The position numbers were made by a program, and so were the translations under genes. From Lutraria lutraria (lineage: Eukaryota; Mollusca; Bivalvia; Venerida; Mactridae), in contig OZ026844.1 in the NCBI GenBank assembly GCA_964023205.1, positions 14,680,790 through 14,744,789 on the forward strand: 64,000 nucleotides of DNA, in the 5' to 3' direction. The notes under the pieces were generated by a model. The model saw nothing but the letters and a program-made list of their open reading frames with translations, was not told the origin of the DNA and searched no databases. Of the stretch, positions 26,470 through 38,715 are shown piece by piece (position 1 is the first letter of the stretch; every line of letters begins with the position of its first letter).

Positions 26470-28231
26470 TCTCCAGATATTGATTAGACATTGACTTCAT
26501 GATCATCAGCAATATCTAAAGTTAGTTTATATTTATTGTTTGGACTTGCGATCTTCCCTTCTGTTACTTTATAGGCATATGAAATATTGCAGTAGCCGTT
26601 GTTTTCTCCCAAAACGTCAGTACTTACTTAAAATAATACTTGAATATTTAGATACAAATCCTATCAACTAATATGCAAAGAAAATTTTTCTATTCCTTTA
26701 AGTTTCGTCAAAAATGGCTATAGTTTCAAAATTCTTGCCAATGATCATAAGATTCATTATTGTTGCATTTGGTTCCTTGTGTTGCATTTGGTTCCTTTAC
26801 AGACGGCTATAAACAATACTGTAAAAAGTTGAACTTAGTGAGAGGTATGTACGCCTACCTCTCTATAAAACTCATAAGAATAGACAACACCTGTTTGTAC
26901 TCGTGTTCTGTTATAGTATAATGTTATAAATGTAATGTGCTGAACAAGTTATTCTTATTCCTTGTAATATTCTTGTCTCTGTGTCGCCAGCCAGCTAGTG
27001 TACGCTGTATCTATTTCACTCGGTGATATTTCACTGTGTATTGGATATTACGCTAATCATAAGCACTCTTATATCGGATTGGACATACCATCAGATAGAT
27101 CATTAACGTTTTATTTTAGGAATGAGGAATATATATCTGTATATACACAGAAATAATATATTACATATCATTATAATTTTGGGTATTTTATTTATTGCTC
27201 AAATTATATTATTGTAAATATATGTATCGCGTGTTGTATAAACATCGTCAGACGCAATCTGTGATTTAGTAATTCGATTGTGCACTTAATGGTGCTATTC
27301 AGAAGGAACTTGTGGCATTGAAAGCATTTTAAAACAATACATGTGTAACTATATACAATAAGCGTTGTAATGTCGACTTTGTTTAACATGGTGTGATATT
27401 GGAATGAAATATGTTTATAACACACTTATATCACGTCACGTTTTTTACATACAGGTGCTTGTATTTGTTTCACTGTGATAGTAATACATATTGACGGTGG
27501 ACTTTTGCTGAAATTTGAGACGATAATTGGATGCGAATGGAAAAGTTCAGGAAACTTGTACTGTAATATAAGATGCTTATAAAGAACAAAAACATCATTT
27601 ACAGTACAATTAGCTTCAGAAAACAGTGTTCATATAATAATCTCTGTCATAAACTATTAAACAACTCTTGAGAAGATGGAAATGAAGTTGAATTTGAATG
27701 TGCATTAAAACGATCTATTTACGTCAGTCCAAGCAATTATAAATGCTTAATTACTTTCTTTTTGCAAATTGATATGTGTTTCCAGACAGAACTCATCGAT
27801 GGCTAGGCCTATATAAAGATTAATTATTTTCAGAATAATTAATACTCTGCCAACATACAGAGGAATATCATGGGATTTTATGAATTTATATTTTTGTTTG
27901 TAACTGCCTGATTAATATATCATTGATTTAACTCCAGATTGTTTTAGACAGAAATCGAATGATTGCACTTGGAACATGATACAGTTTAATCTCGGGAAAA
28001 ATATTTGACGGATGGATGTATTCCGTTCAAGGTGCGGACATAAAGCGGTGACTACAAATTGGGAGTGTACGTCTGCTGTAATCACAAATTAGAAAAGTGA
28101 AGCACTGAATTCATGCTACTAATGCGGATTGAAATGACAGATGATAATTAACGCTTTTGTATAAATCGGATGGGTGATACTTTCCACAAAGCGTTTACAT
28201 GTATGATTATATTGCATGATGGAGTCTAGAT
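26470..28231. other. Intergenic and probable 5' region of the GPCR
   Basis: I see no gene, repeat array or recognisable element here. The 5' UTR and promoter of the GPCR should lie toward the right end, but no distinct signal marks the start. Confidence 0.4.
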
Positions 28232-28273
28232 GTGCGGATGTCCTGTCTGTTCTATGTTTTTAACCAAGGAAGG

Positions 28274-30520
28274 ATGAACAACTCTACATCGAATGTTGTA
28301 ACCCACATTCCTGTGACATTGGCTGTTTTATACGTAGTGGGAATTATAAACAGTGTGACGATAACGATAGGAATAATCGGCAATGTTTTGATCGTTTCCA
28401 CAATAATGAAGACTAAATATCTACGCACACCTATGAACATAAGCTTGGTGAGTTTGGCTTGCTCTGATGTTGTTGTATGCGTCGTGGTCTTGCCTCTAAG
28501 GCTTGTTCTTTATAGCAACGTCTACTCCCAGAATTCTCTGTACATTCTTTGTAAGTTTGATACACTCATGAAGTCATTCTGTGATTATGTTCAACCATCG
28601 ATGTTAGTCGCCACGAGTTTTGAGAGATATAAAGCTATCGCGAAACCTTTTGAAAGTAAAGGGAAAATGAAACGGATAGTTATTGTTATCATTTCCACCT
28701 GGAGCACGTGTATGTCATGTGGCGTGGTTAGTGCAATTTTGCTTCAAGATGGAGCCACTATTCATCCGTGTAATATGGATTATAGGAATGGGCATCTCGG
28801 AGTGTGGCATTTTCGCGAAGGCTTTGTGACTTTACCACTTGGAGTCTGTTGTCTAGTACTGGTAGGACTATTCTATTTCTACATGCTAAAAACATTAAGA
28901 AACCATAGTAACAAAATGTCAAAACGACCAAAGTTATGCAATTCTAAAGTACACCCTGCAGCAGACAGACGATATGTAAATAAAGAAAATGTTTTACATG
29001 CATCAACGTCAGGAAGACCCCATGAATATTCTCATCACACCCCACCCACAACGACTACAAGTGTAGCACAACACTCGCCTAACATAAAATCTGAAACTAA
29101 ACCTGCTACCAAATCTCCTTCACCAAATGCTTTTACCAATGCCGCGACAGAGGGCCGAAAATTATCTTCAGAACCTGCTTGGACTAGTTTTGCTTCCGAC
29201 GACAATACCGTGTCGGGAATACATGCGTATACGAGGAATATTTCCGTCAGGAAATCTAGAGATGTGATATATGTTACCTCAGATAGAAATATGCGTTTTC
29301 CATCATTTGTGAAACAAGTAGTGACAATAAAAAGACAAAAACGTAGGTCAATGGAACGATGGAAAACAAAAACGAAAACATTGTCTCATTCCGGCGCCCA
29401 TTGTGATGTTTCTGGCAGTTCAAATGGTGTTTCTAGGGAAAACGGAAACTGCATCGAGACATCGAAATCGAACTCCGATGGACAATCGGGCAATGATCTG
29501 TTTAAGGCTATTTCTCAGGCCGTAATTAAAGCTAATGCCCCTGATCTATCAAATGAAAGTATGGGAGTCGAAAATACGAAAGCTACAACGAAAGAAGAAA
29601 CTATTGATAGAAATAAAACGCGAAATACTATTGCAACGGTGACTGAACAACCATATGTTAGTATGGATGATTCTACTGTTAACAATAGCGAAAGTAATGA
29701 CAACACAAATCATGGATCAAAACCTATTTTTGCATTAACATCACAGAGCATATCTAAATCATTTCCAGACTTGAGCCAAAAGGCACAGCAAGTCAACAAT
29801 GCTTGCGATAATGATGTGAACTGTGATTGTATTCCCGAGGACGGCATTGTTTCACAGCAAAAAGATCTGGAAACTATTGACGAAAAACTAGTTAACGAAC
29901 TTAGATCCATACATAACTCTAATAAAAGTAATACTACAATTGAACTTACTCATGAAAGTGAATCTGAAGATTGCCTTATTACAACGAATGAACATACAGA
30001 TCAGTCTGAGGTTATAGCGACTGACGCACAATTGGGTAAGGAAGTGCGCCAAGAACAAAAACACGTAAGAGATGCAACTAAAGAGAGTACACATGTTAAA
30101 CGCAACGAAACAAACACGGAGAATAAATCCCATGTTGATATCGTGGACTTTGATGGTACCGTACATAAAGATGTTGCGGTTGAGGGCGCTGTTGTAGGTG
30201 CAGTCTGTGTTATGAACAAGACTAATAAATTGGAGGGTAAGCGGAAAGTAGAAATGCGTGCAGCTAAACGCATCGCTGTCATGATAGGATCGTTCGTGTT
30301 GTTATGGCTACCTCTCCCACTAATTGTCGTATTCGTCTCAAGTACACAGCAAATATCATCTAAGGACATTGAAGCATTGATGTTATCAGCATCTATCAGT
30401 GCTACAACAGTAGCTGTTAATCCGATGCTTAATTTATTACTGAACAAACAATTGCGGTCAGCCACTATAACAATTGTGAAACGATCGCTTAATTCATTAA
30501 AGAGAACTTTGATACAGTAA
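28274..30520 (+). CDS. Class A G-protein-coupled receptor, intronless, very long third intracellular loop
   Basis: Single open frame; an in-frame ATG 42 bases upstream (28232) would add 14 residues. I prefer 28274 because it gives a short extracellular N-terminus with overlapping glycosylation sites (NNS, NST) just before TM1. From that start it has 748 residues. Seen: TM1 with GN (36-37); TM2 with LACSD (Asp65); Cys93 at the top of TM3 and Cys166 in loop 2 for the usual disulphide; ERY (117-119) in place of DRY; TM5 about 183-205; TM6 with VLLWLPLP (Trp678); TM7 with NPMLN (716-720) instead of NPxxY. The loop between TM5 and TM6 spans about 206-662. It is hydrophilic, Ser/Thr/Asn-rich, with basic patches (KRQKRRS). 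The fold is that of rhodopsin-family receptors coupling to G proteins at the plasma membrane. Ligand unknown; the long loop recalls aminergic receptors, but I see no diagnostic amine-binding Asp in TM3, so I leave it orphan. Confidence 0.92.
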   Translation: MNNSTSNVVTHIPVTLAVLYVVGIINSVTITIGIIGNVLIVSTIMKTKYLRTPMNISLVSLACSDVVVCVVVLPLRLVLYSNVYSQNSLYILCKFDTLMKSFCDYVQPSMLVATSFERYKAIAKPFESKGKMKRIVIVIISTWSTCMSCGVVSAILLQDGATIHPCNMDYRNGHLGVWHFREGFVTLPLGVCCLVLVGLFYFYMLKTLRNHSNKMSKRPKLCNSKVHPAADRRYVNKENVLHASTSGRPHEYSHHTPPTTTTSVAQHSPNIKSETKPATKSPSPNAFTNAATEGRKLSSEPAWTSFASDDNTVSGIHAYTRNISVRKSRDVIYVTSDRNMRFPSFVKQVVTIKRQKRRSMERWKTKTKTLSHSGAHCDVSGSSNGVSRENGNCIETSKSNSDGQSGNDLFKAISQAVIKANAPDLSNESMGVENTKATTKEETIDRNKTRNTIATVTEQPYVSMDDSTVNNSESNDNTNHGSKPIFALTSQSISKSFPDLSQKAQQVNNACDNDVNCDCIPEDGIVSQQKDLETIDEKLVNELRSIHNSNKSNTTIELTHESESEDCLITTNEHTDQSEVIATDAQLGKEVRQEQKHVRDATKESTHVKRNETNTENKSHVDIVDFDGTVHKDVAVEGAVVGAVCVMNKTNKLEGKRKVEMRAAKRIAVMIGSFVLLWLPLPLIVVFVSSTQQISSKDIEALMLSASISATTVAVNPMLNLLLNKQLRSATITIVKRSLNSLKRTLIQ

Positions 30521-31070
30521 CTTCAGATTATATTGCTTTATACTACTAAAAATATCTCAAACATTGAAGAGTTTATAGAGAAACACTTGAGATTAGCTTA
30601 CAGGATCGTTTATTGGGAAATACTTGTAGTTGACATGGCTTGCATACGTACTTCATGATTTTCTAGTTAAAACAATGTAATAAATGCTTTTATAGACAAT
30701 CATTTTCTACGTTAGTTCTCGGTTCAATAGACATTTCGTTTAAATTGTTTTATAAGCTTAGCAATCGAAAAAAAAACATGTTGTGATTTTAAAATTTTCT
30801 GCTAACATTGTCTACTGTAGACTTTATCTCATGATGCAATATATGAATATAGCTATAGATAATTCAATATACAGTACTTTAGAAAATGTATCTGTGTATA
30901 TTCACTCCCTTGTTTTCATCCTGGCACTTGTTGAACAAATAAAGCACGGTCCTTTGAAGTTACTGCAAGTATCCATGAGTACTTTCAGTACTTTGATTAT
31001 ACGTGAGTATATGTGTTTTGGTCCACAGGCTACCGGCGTGTGATAACAGCAAAATAAAGTTTTAAAAAAA
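30521..31070 (+). other. Probable 3' UTR of the GPCR
   Basis: AT-rich, with AATAAA candidates at 30679-30684, near 30940 and near 31053. No coding signal is seen. Which polyadenylation site is used cannot be told. Confidence 0.35.
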
Positions 31071-32065
31071 CAGTATAGGACTTCTCGGTTTAAATGTATA
31101 ATCAATGTGCTAAAATTGATAAAAGCAATTAATTATATGACGAGCAATAATGTTTCACTTGCAATAAAAATCAAAGCTCTGAAGGTTCTGATGTTGTTCG
31201 GAACTACAAATCAGTCAAAAGTTGATTTCTATGTAGGGTGAGTTTTGGAAAACGAACGGTAGTTCGCGCATGAATTTACTGCAGACATAAGTACTACGAA
31301 CGCTTTTCTAGCCCCGCTATGCAGTTGTTACAGTTGTTCCCATCCATGTGCTTTCTGTACTTTGATTTATGTTTCCCATCTGTTCAGCAATTAGCATAAT
31401 ATTATATATAGTTTACATTACCTGGCTCTTTGAATACTCAACTTATGCAGAATGTAATATATCATACATGAAGACATGCTCGAAGAAAAAGGTTAAACGT
31501 TATAAGCATTAAATTAATCGGTTGAAACTTCCCGATGAATCACTTTTTTAAATATCTGGCTGACTCACAGTTATCATCGCATCGTCCATGAATTCTATGA
31601 TGACTTCTATACGTTTACAATAGGAGCTAGGAACCAGACTAAATTAGCATATGACGTCATCCTTCCTTGAAATGTGTGTACTGATAGTAATTATTGTAGT
31701 AACCCGAGGGAGTGGATTGTTTAGATTTTTTACGACTGATTTGTATTGCTCGTTTACGATATTGCATGGCCATATAATTTTGACTTAAATGCACATAATA
31801 TTTGAATTTGTATTTAGCCATTGAATTGAAATATCGGAACTATATTCTTAGGCGGAAGCTAGATTAATGGAAGCTGTTCGGTATGCAGGAAAAGTGAAAA
31901 CTGAGCGTTTTTTGAAATACGGTAATAACTTCATTGTTCGTACCGAACAACAAAAAACTACATTATCAAAACATCCCAACGTGTATTATCGTATCTATAG
32001 ACCTTTAGTGAATGTAAATTGTATTATCCAGTCACTTCCGGCAAAATCGACCAGATAACAGGGTG

Positions 32066-32089
32066 CCTAATAAACTTTGCTTTATTAGG
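32066..32089. repeat. Hairpin, 9-bp arms
   Basis: CCTAATAAA, loop CTTTGC, TTTATTAGG. It sits directly before the duplicated CACGTG sites. Function unknown. Confidence 0.5.
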
Positions 32090-32135
32090 TCACCTGACCA
32101 CGTGACTTGTGATAAACCGTCACCTGACCACGTGA
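32089..32135. promoter_or_regulatory. Two identical 17-bp direct repeats with E-box cores
   Basis: GTCACCTGACCACGTGA at 32089-32105 and 32119-32135, exactly 30 bp apart. Each holds CACCTG and CACGTG, both E-box cores recognised by basic helix-loop-helix factors. No nearby start site is known, so a regulatory role is only a suggestion. Confidence 0.35.
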
Positions 32136-32415
32136 TCTGACGGACTATTTCTTATAACAGAGTCGCCGGTTGAAATTCAGTGCCCGGGGGTGCGGCTTTC
32201 CTAGCCGAAATGAACTGAGGTTGATCGATAAATGTTCCACGACTTACCTGCGTCTACATAACGTTATCAAGATGTCCCACGTCGTTGTTTATTATTTTGT
32301 ATTTGTTTATCGTGACGTCATTGAACGAACGTGACGTTACGCGCAGATTAATGAAAAAGTAGCTAAATAGTACCGAGTTTTTTCCCTTATTTAAGCAAAT
32401 TCAGTGACTGGATAA

Positions 32416-32564
32416 AGAGAATAACAGGTTAGTGTCGTGGATTGAGTAAAAGTTTATCCGGCTCGGCTGCGGAAATTATCGGATTCGCCTTCGGCTCACC
32501 CGATAAATTCCTCCGCCTTGCCAGATAATCTTACTCATCCACGACACTAACCTATTATTCTCTA
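32416..32564. repeat. Long imperfect palindrome with CpG-rich centre (palindrome A)
   Basis: The left arm AGAGAATAACAGGTTAGTGT, continuing through CGTGGATTGAGTAA, is mirrored by TTACTCATCCACGACACTAA ending in TATTATTCTCT. An inner stem (AATTATCGG / CCGATAAATT) encloses TTCGCCTTCGGCTCA. Outer arms are about 56 bp with a few mismatches. Confidence 0.8.
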
Positions 32565-33474
32565 TGTATCTGATATTGAACTTATTATGCACAATGTATA
32601 TGACATAACCTGTTCATGCAAATATATGCAAATTGGTGAATAATTCATAGTAATGCGAATAGAGACACATTAATTCAGATCTTATTTCATTTTTTTCACC
32701 GTTTGTAAAATGAAAATGAATGATCGATTCGAGTATAAATTTACAATATAATTAATATGCACATGTAATATCTGTTTTATAAATGTCGAATATAATATTT
32801 TATAGTCATACGATGCATGCACCTTGATACCTGATGATTAATCACGCACACCAGTGTTGATTACAAGGTGATTAGTTCATGGATTAATGACGATATTAAT
32901 GTAACGAAAGGTTATATTTACGTTGATTAACAGTACGCACATGTATAATCTCTTCCTCTTCAGAATCACGATTTGTTTGTTTATTCCGCGTACCTTTTTA
33001 AGTCTTTAAAATATGGTGTATAATGTATAATGCAAAAATAGATGGAACTGATTGGGAAAATGACACCTTAAAGAAACAATCATGCTAGCCATTGTTTACA
33101 AGTAAGGGATTGCAATGATTATATCCCTGTATGTTCAGTTCTTCTAAACAAATAAAAAGATTCACACAAACATTCTATTCATTTATTAATATACATGTAT
33201 TTTGTATCCGATTTCTGTCACAGATGGATCGGAAATAGATATACATTGTATATAATATCTTTATTTTATAGAATGTAGTTAATTAAGTATACATCAAATA
33301 TAAACACACATATGATAAAAACTTATTTTCAATGAAGGCTTCAACAACAAAAAGAAAAAAAACAGTTTGTAAGCCAACATACGACATGGCGTAAATCAGC
33401 CATCATAATTGGGAGACATACAAAAACTAATCAGGGAAATGGTGTTATCTACGCATGTGTATTTTTTATTTAAA

Positions 33475-34701
33475 TACGAGGGATGTTCGATATGTAATGT
33501 GTATTGTACTATAACACGAAAACAGTATGCACGATTTCACTAATATTGATACGTGGATAGCTCTATTCAATACCTTGTACAATGGTATATAAATGAATGT
33601 ATAGTACAGCACAAAATAGTCAAAAATCTTTATTTGAAGAGAGCCACTCGTTGACCACTGTTTAAAAATTTGAGCTTACATAAAACTTCGTAGAAAACTC
33701 GGTCATTCATTGGGGCAATTTTTTTATCAACTTATTGGGGTAAGTTTATGGGTCCCTTTATGTATATTATAAAATTATGACAGGTGGTTCATTTGTAGTT
33801 GGAAAAAGAGTTTTGTTGCTTGCACGAAGGCAGTTAAAGATTCTGCAATATCAGGACGACTGGTGACTGCAACATGATGAACTAATGTCTCCAAAGCCAG
33901 GTAAATTGAAAGGGATAGCAGATAGTAGGAAATATTAATGTCATATGGATAGCCCCTCTATTGACAGATGGTCAAAAAAGATACGCGTACAAAAGGCAAA
34001 ACAATTGCTCAAAAGGTTTACAAATTTCAACTATAGACAATTTGCAAACATCAATACTGGTAATGCGACTTAGGAACACTGGAAACAAGATATGGCTTAT
34101 CAAACGCAGAAAACGGCCTGTAGTTGTCAAAAGGACAATGAGCAAAGAAGGCCATCTATGCCATATTCTTCTCATGCGAAGGAATAGCAGAACAAATTTC
34201 TATGCTTAATGGCAAACGTGACACAGATCGATAGTACCGTGATTTTGTATTTAGAAGACTTAAGGTATATTATCAAACCGACATACAGTTACGGCGTTCA
34301 ATATGTTTGCCTATTCCATGATAATGCTCCAGCACATTCATCTGCCATTATAAGCCAGTTTCTGAAGTGGGAGATCTAGAAGGTAACCGTCTTGTCGCAC
34401 ACACCGTACTCTTCGGATCTTGTTCCCTGCGACTTTTTCCGTTTTCAAAAACTGAAAAAGTTTTTATCTGGTCGTCGATATCACTCCAGACAAGTCCTTG
34501 GCTCATCTGTTTGTCAGTGTTTTTGAGGTACATCCAAATCAGCCATCCGTGACGAATTTCAGAAATGTATTCACGGACTGAAGTTTTGTATTTCTAACCA
34601 CGGGAAATACTTAGAGAGGATGGAAAGCTATTTTGACTATTAAAGTCGGTTCTTTTTAAAAATATATCACAATACACATTACTTATCGAACATCCCTCGT
34701 A
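33475..34701 (+). pseudogene. Dead mariner-type transposon with intact ends
   Basis: Inverted ends TACGAGGGATGTTCGATA (about 31 bp with one indel) begin and end with the TA target duplication of Tc1/mariner elements. Total 1227 bp, close to the usual 1.3 kb. Transposase remnants on the plus strand, in broken frames: SGRPVT near 33855, HDNAPAHS near 34320, and SDLVPCDFF followed by KLKKFLSGRR near 34415-34470, with in-frame stops between. HDNAPAH and the PCDFF block are typical of mariner transposase. It cannot encode a working enzyme. Confidence 0.88.
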
Positions 34702-36978
34702 CGTAATATACATTCAAGGAACGTCACGGCGATAGCTATTTCTAATAAGTATACACGTCTGATTTAATGTGTTGGACTCCACCCTAATTAATTCAAAATG
34801 GTGTACAGCTATATACCACTCTCATTAAAGTTAAATCAGCTCTTCTACTTCGTCTATGAGGTCTTACGAATGCATCGCTAGGCAGAGTTACTTTTTTGTA
34901 TAGATTAAAATGAGCGTAAACTGATCGGAGGGAATTGATGCATCGCTTCTCGGAAGCTAATTAACATTATAAATCACTTTTTACGGCTAATTAAAAAAAG
35001 TGAATCACGGATTTAATTTTCTCGATAACTCGATCAATTTTCCCAAGTTACAGAAACGTCCGTGCTATGCGTAACAAACGCAAAATTATTGTTGATAGCA
35101 TCGTAATTAGGTATAAGCGGGTAGCTGGTTTAAAAGATCACAAGATCAAATTAGTTTCTGTGATAAAGTTATTCTTGATAAAGAGAATGATGTAGGTGAG
35201 TATAAAGTCGTATTAAACCCACACTGATGAGTTTTTTTTGTTGTTGCTTTTTTGTTATCAACACCAGAGACGTATACGTCTCTGATACCATCAAGTAATC
35301 CATACTCGCCTTTTTATGTAGATCAGAATAAAGTCTATCAGTTACGACATGAAACAAATACATTCAGTAAGTAACGTAGAATAATTCAGGTATTGTAACA
35401 CCGTTGTTTTTTCTGGACGTACCTTATGCAAATTGTGTACCGTAGAAAGCAAAAGAGTACACTGTTAAAAAGATAATTATGCATTAAAAAACATATACAG
35501 TTTTTAGACAGACTTCAGTTTAAGAACTTTGTTGTTTAATGTTATTATTTCCTAACCAGTAAATAAACAGCCGCACCTCAAAGGTAAGGCGCTTATATCA
35601 AAATATCAAGTACATCTGAGGTTATAATTACGAAGTACGGAATACGTCAATGTGTTCCAAATGCACGGACCGTACTGTAAAATCCAGTACTATTAATATT
35701 AATAAATGTCACTGAAACCTCATGGCTTATAAAAATTACCTATCATAGAAACGGATACGTTCTTAATCTCATTTGATCAAGTCGGAACAGTTTGTCATTG
35801 GTGTAATAAGATTTATTTGAAGATTTTGTTGTGGATAATTATTGGTGTATTACGTTCGTAGGATAGAAATAATAGGATTAATTTACCACTATATACATGT
35901 ATAAGGGTGGAGATGTCGTGATCCGATGAGCATGTACAGTCAAAGCCTCAGTAGTTGATTGTCATATCTACATACATACGTTATAGTAGAACACTTTTGA
36001 ACATTCATGTATTGCCCAGTAAAATTATAATATAATAATAGATTATTAAAAAATTTATTATAGTAAAAATTGATATTAAATATTGGCAAAAAAATATCAA
36101 TTTGATATTTATTGAGTAGGCAATGAAACAGATATGTTGAAAGTCGAAGAATTTAAATGTTCAAGACAAGATCCTGAAGTTGAAGGTGAATGGAAGTTAT
36201 TTTTAAAGATAAGGCGGACGTGGAAGCAACTTATCTAAGACTTGTGTTATTTCTTTATCTGTTCGACAGCTATGGTCATTTGAGAGCCGCACCGAGAGAG
36301 GGGAGATAAGATAAAAGAGAAACGGGCATTTACATAATTTTCCTGGTTCTTCATCGTGCCTGGTGGAAAGCGACGGTACATGCCTCGCCCCTTTATCTGT
36401 TTTTCTAGTCACAGTATTTGGCTCGGTAGTTTGGATGGGGACATTCTTGTTCGAATCAATGCTTATATACAAATTCCTGTCATGCAATCCTTCTGGAGAC
36501 TCACATCTTAGTATCTAGTATGAACAAAATTCACACTGTCTGTTTTGAAAAATACATGTTTATATGTTTGTATGACGATAAGCTGTAATGCAGTATCCGT
36601 TCTGTTCTGTTCAAGTATCTCTGTTGAAAAAACGGAATAGTCACCCGTTATTATTACCGCCTGCAATAACTGACTGGATTTTTATTTGTGTTTTTTACAT
36701 GTTTTATCTTCCTACCCTCAGTCCGGTTAAATAATTTCCGAGGCTACGTCAATCACGATTCGAATATCAATAAAAATAAATCATGTCAACATTCGGAAAT
36801 TAAACAGATATTATTTTTATTGTTTTCTGTTTCTGTGTAAAGCAATCACCTGAGATGATGTCATTGTTCCAGCTTACAGGCATATTTTTTGTCAATGGTC
36901 CGTTAGTGCAACATATTTTAAATGACCGACTTTTTTAGCAAGGAAGGCCAGCTGGCTATTAACATAACGACGACACAC
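34702..36978. other. Intergenic, no gene seen
   Basis: AT-rich, with no supported coding region. A perfect 20-bp palindrome (CAGAGACGTATACGTCTCTG) lies at 35265-35284. A 94-codon minus frame at 36203-36487 shows no recognisable motif. Confidence 0.45.
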
Positions 36979-37445
36979 TTTTTAGCTCACATGTCACAAA
37001 GTGACAAAGTGAGCTATTAGGATCACTCTCCGTCCGGCGTCGTGCGTCGTGCGGTGTGCGTCGTGCGTCGTCAAACTTTATGTTGTGACCACACTAGGGG
37101 CCACATTTTTAGCCCAATTTTAGCAAAACTGTGTCAGAACGTTAATATCAACAAAATCTCGGACGAGTTCGATATTGGGCCATTTGGGGTCAAAAACTAG
37201 GTCACCAGGGCCAAATAAGGGAAAACCTTGTGAACACTTTAGAAATCACTGTTTTGACTGCATCTTCATGAAACTTTGTCAGAATGTTTATTTTAATAAT
37301 ATGTAGGTCAAGTTTGATAATGGGTCATTTCTGTAGCAGAATTAGGTCACTAGGGCAAATTGCTGGAAAACCTTGTGAACACTCTAGAAGTCACTGTTTT
37401 GATTGGATGATCATGAAACCTTGTCAGAATGTTCGTCTTCATAAT

Positions 37446-38000
37446 TTATCATGCAACTGCCATGGTAACTGCCTGATAACACATGACCTGAGAACATTAT
37501 GTGTTCTCAGGTCAATAGGATGCTAGTAGCATGAGAACACTTTTTGGCTCCGCCCACTCGACTATTTAAATTAATGCGCGTATGTTTTTGTGTATTCAAT
37601 TGTTGTTTTGAATATTTTTCACCAAATTTGTAATTGTTAACAAATGATTTCTTTAATGTGAAATTAAATTTTGTGATCCATGGGAGTTTTTTTTATTATT
37701 TCGCCCAATTGTAGTGAACTATTTATCTGCGGATGTTGACTGTTTAAAGTGTGTTTTGCCGGGTGACCGTTATCATCACACTAGCGAATTAAACGCTAAA
37801 TTTTAGGTGAAATGACACTAAATTATGCTCCGAAAACTGAGTTACATGATAAATAGAAACTCGTGTCACTGTCCGGTGAGAACAATGTTATCAGACTCGG
37901 CGATATCGTCCAGGGTGACTCGCTAAAGCTCGCCACCCTGGACGATATCACCTCGCCTGATAACATTGTTCTCACCGGACAGTGACCCGAGTTTCTCTAT
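37446..38000. mobile_element. 555-bp insertion with hairpins near both ends
   Basis: Alignment with the sister repeat (CTTCATAAT | ATCTT..GA.GAGTTCGAAC) defines the borders. It holds a 13-bp-arm hairpin at 37484-37514 (TGACCTGAGAACA / TGTTCTCAGGTCA) and a 142-bp palindrome at 37855-37996. No coding capacity and no clear terminal inverted repeat. Confidence 0.65.
37855..37996. repeat. Long near-perfect palindrome (palindrome B)
   Basis: Arms of about 62 bp run from AGAAACTCG.GTCACTGTCC to GGACAGTGAC.CGAGTTTCT, with few mismatches. The loop has GACTCGCTAAAGCTCGCC. It forms the right part of the 555-bp insertion. Confidence 0.85.
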
Positions 38001-38715
38001 ATCTTGGATGAGTTCGAACATGGGTCATCTTGGGTCAAAAACTAGGTCGCTAGGTCAAATCTTATGAAAAACCATGTTAACACTGTAGATTTCACAGTTA
38101 TTATTGGATCTTCACCAAACTTTGTCAAATCGTTTGTTTAAATGATATAATGGTCAAGTATAAATATGGGTCATCTGGAGTCAATAACTAGGTCACCAGG
38201 TCAAATCTTAGAAAAAACATTGTTAACACTGTAGATGTGACAGTTTCAATTGGATCTTCACCAAACCTTGCCAAAATGTTTGCCTCAATGATATGTGGGT
38301 GAAGGATGAACATGGGTCAGCCGGGTTCAAAAACTGGGTCACAAGGTCAAATCTTAGGTAAAAATCTTGTAAAAGCTCTTACATGTAATGTCATGGTTTT
38401 GATTGGATCTTGGCCAAACCTTGTCAGATTGTTTGTCTTAATGATATTAAGGACAAGTTCAAATATGGATCACCTAGGGTCAACAACCAGGTCACAAGGT
38501 CAAATCTTAGGAAAACCTTATTAACACTGTAGATGTCAAATTTTGATAGTATCTTCACCAAACCTAGTCAGACTGTTTGTCTTAATGATATGTAAGACAA
38601 ATTCGAACATAGGTCGTCTGGGGTCAAAAACTAGGTCACCGGTGCAAAACAATGTTTTAATGAGTGAACAGTGATTGTCATGTGAGCGATATAGGGCCAT
38701 CTTGGCCCTCTTGTT

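Larger units (their letters stand above)
31071..33474. other. Intergenic stretch with small structured sites only
   Basis: A 63-codon plus frame at 31867-32058 has no recognisable feature. The structured sites are the hairpin, duplicated CACGTG sites and long palindrome between 32066 and 32564, listed separately. Confidence 0.4.
36979..38715 (-). mobile_element. Hairpin-ended repeat, family 1, copy 2, carrying a 555-bp insertion
   Basis: It is the reverse of 7180-8052. It begins TTTTTAGCTCAC with the AGCTCAC...GTGAGCT hairpin, then TTAGGATC and GTCCGGCGTCGTGCG, and ends in GGGCC-type hairpin plus CTTGTT. It has more internal units of about 150 bp than copy 1. The segment 37446-38000 is absent from copy 1. 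Confidence 0.8.

Noticed and set aside
31867..32058. 63-codon plus-strand frame
   Set aside because: Short, no homology recognised, no splice or promoter support.
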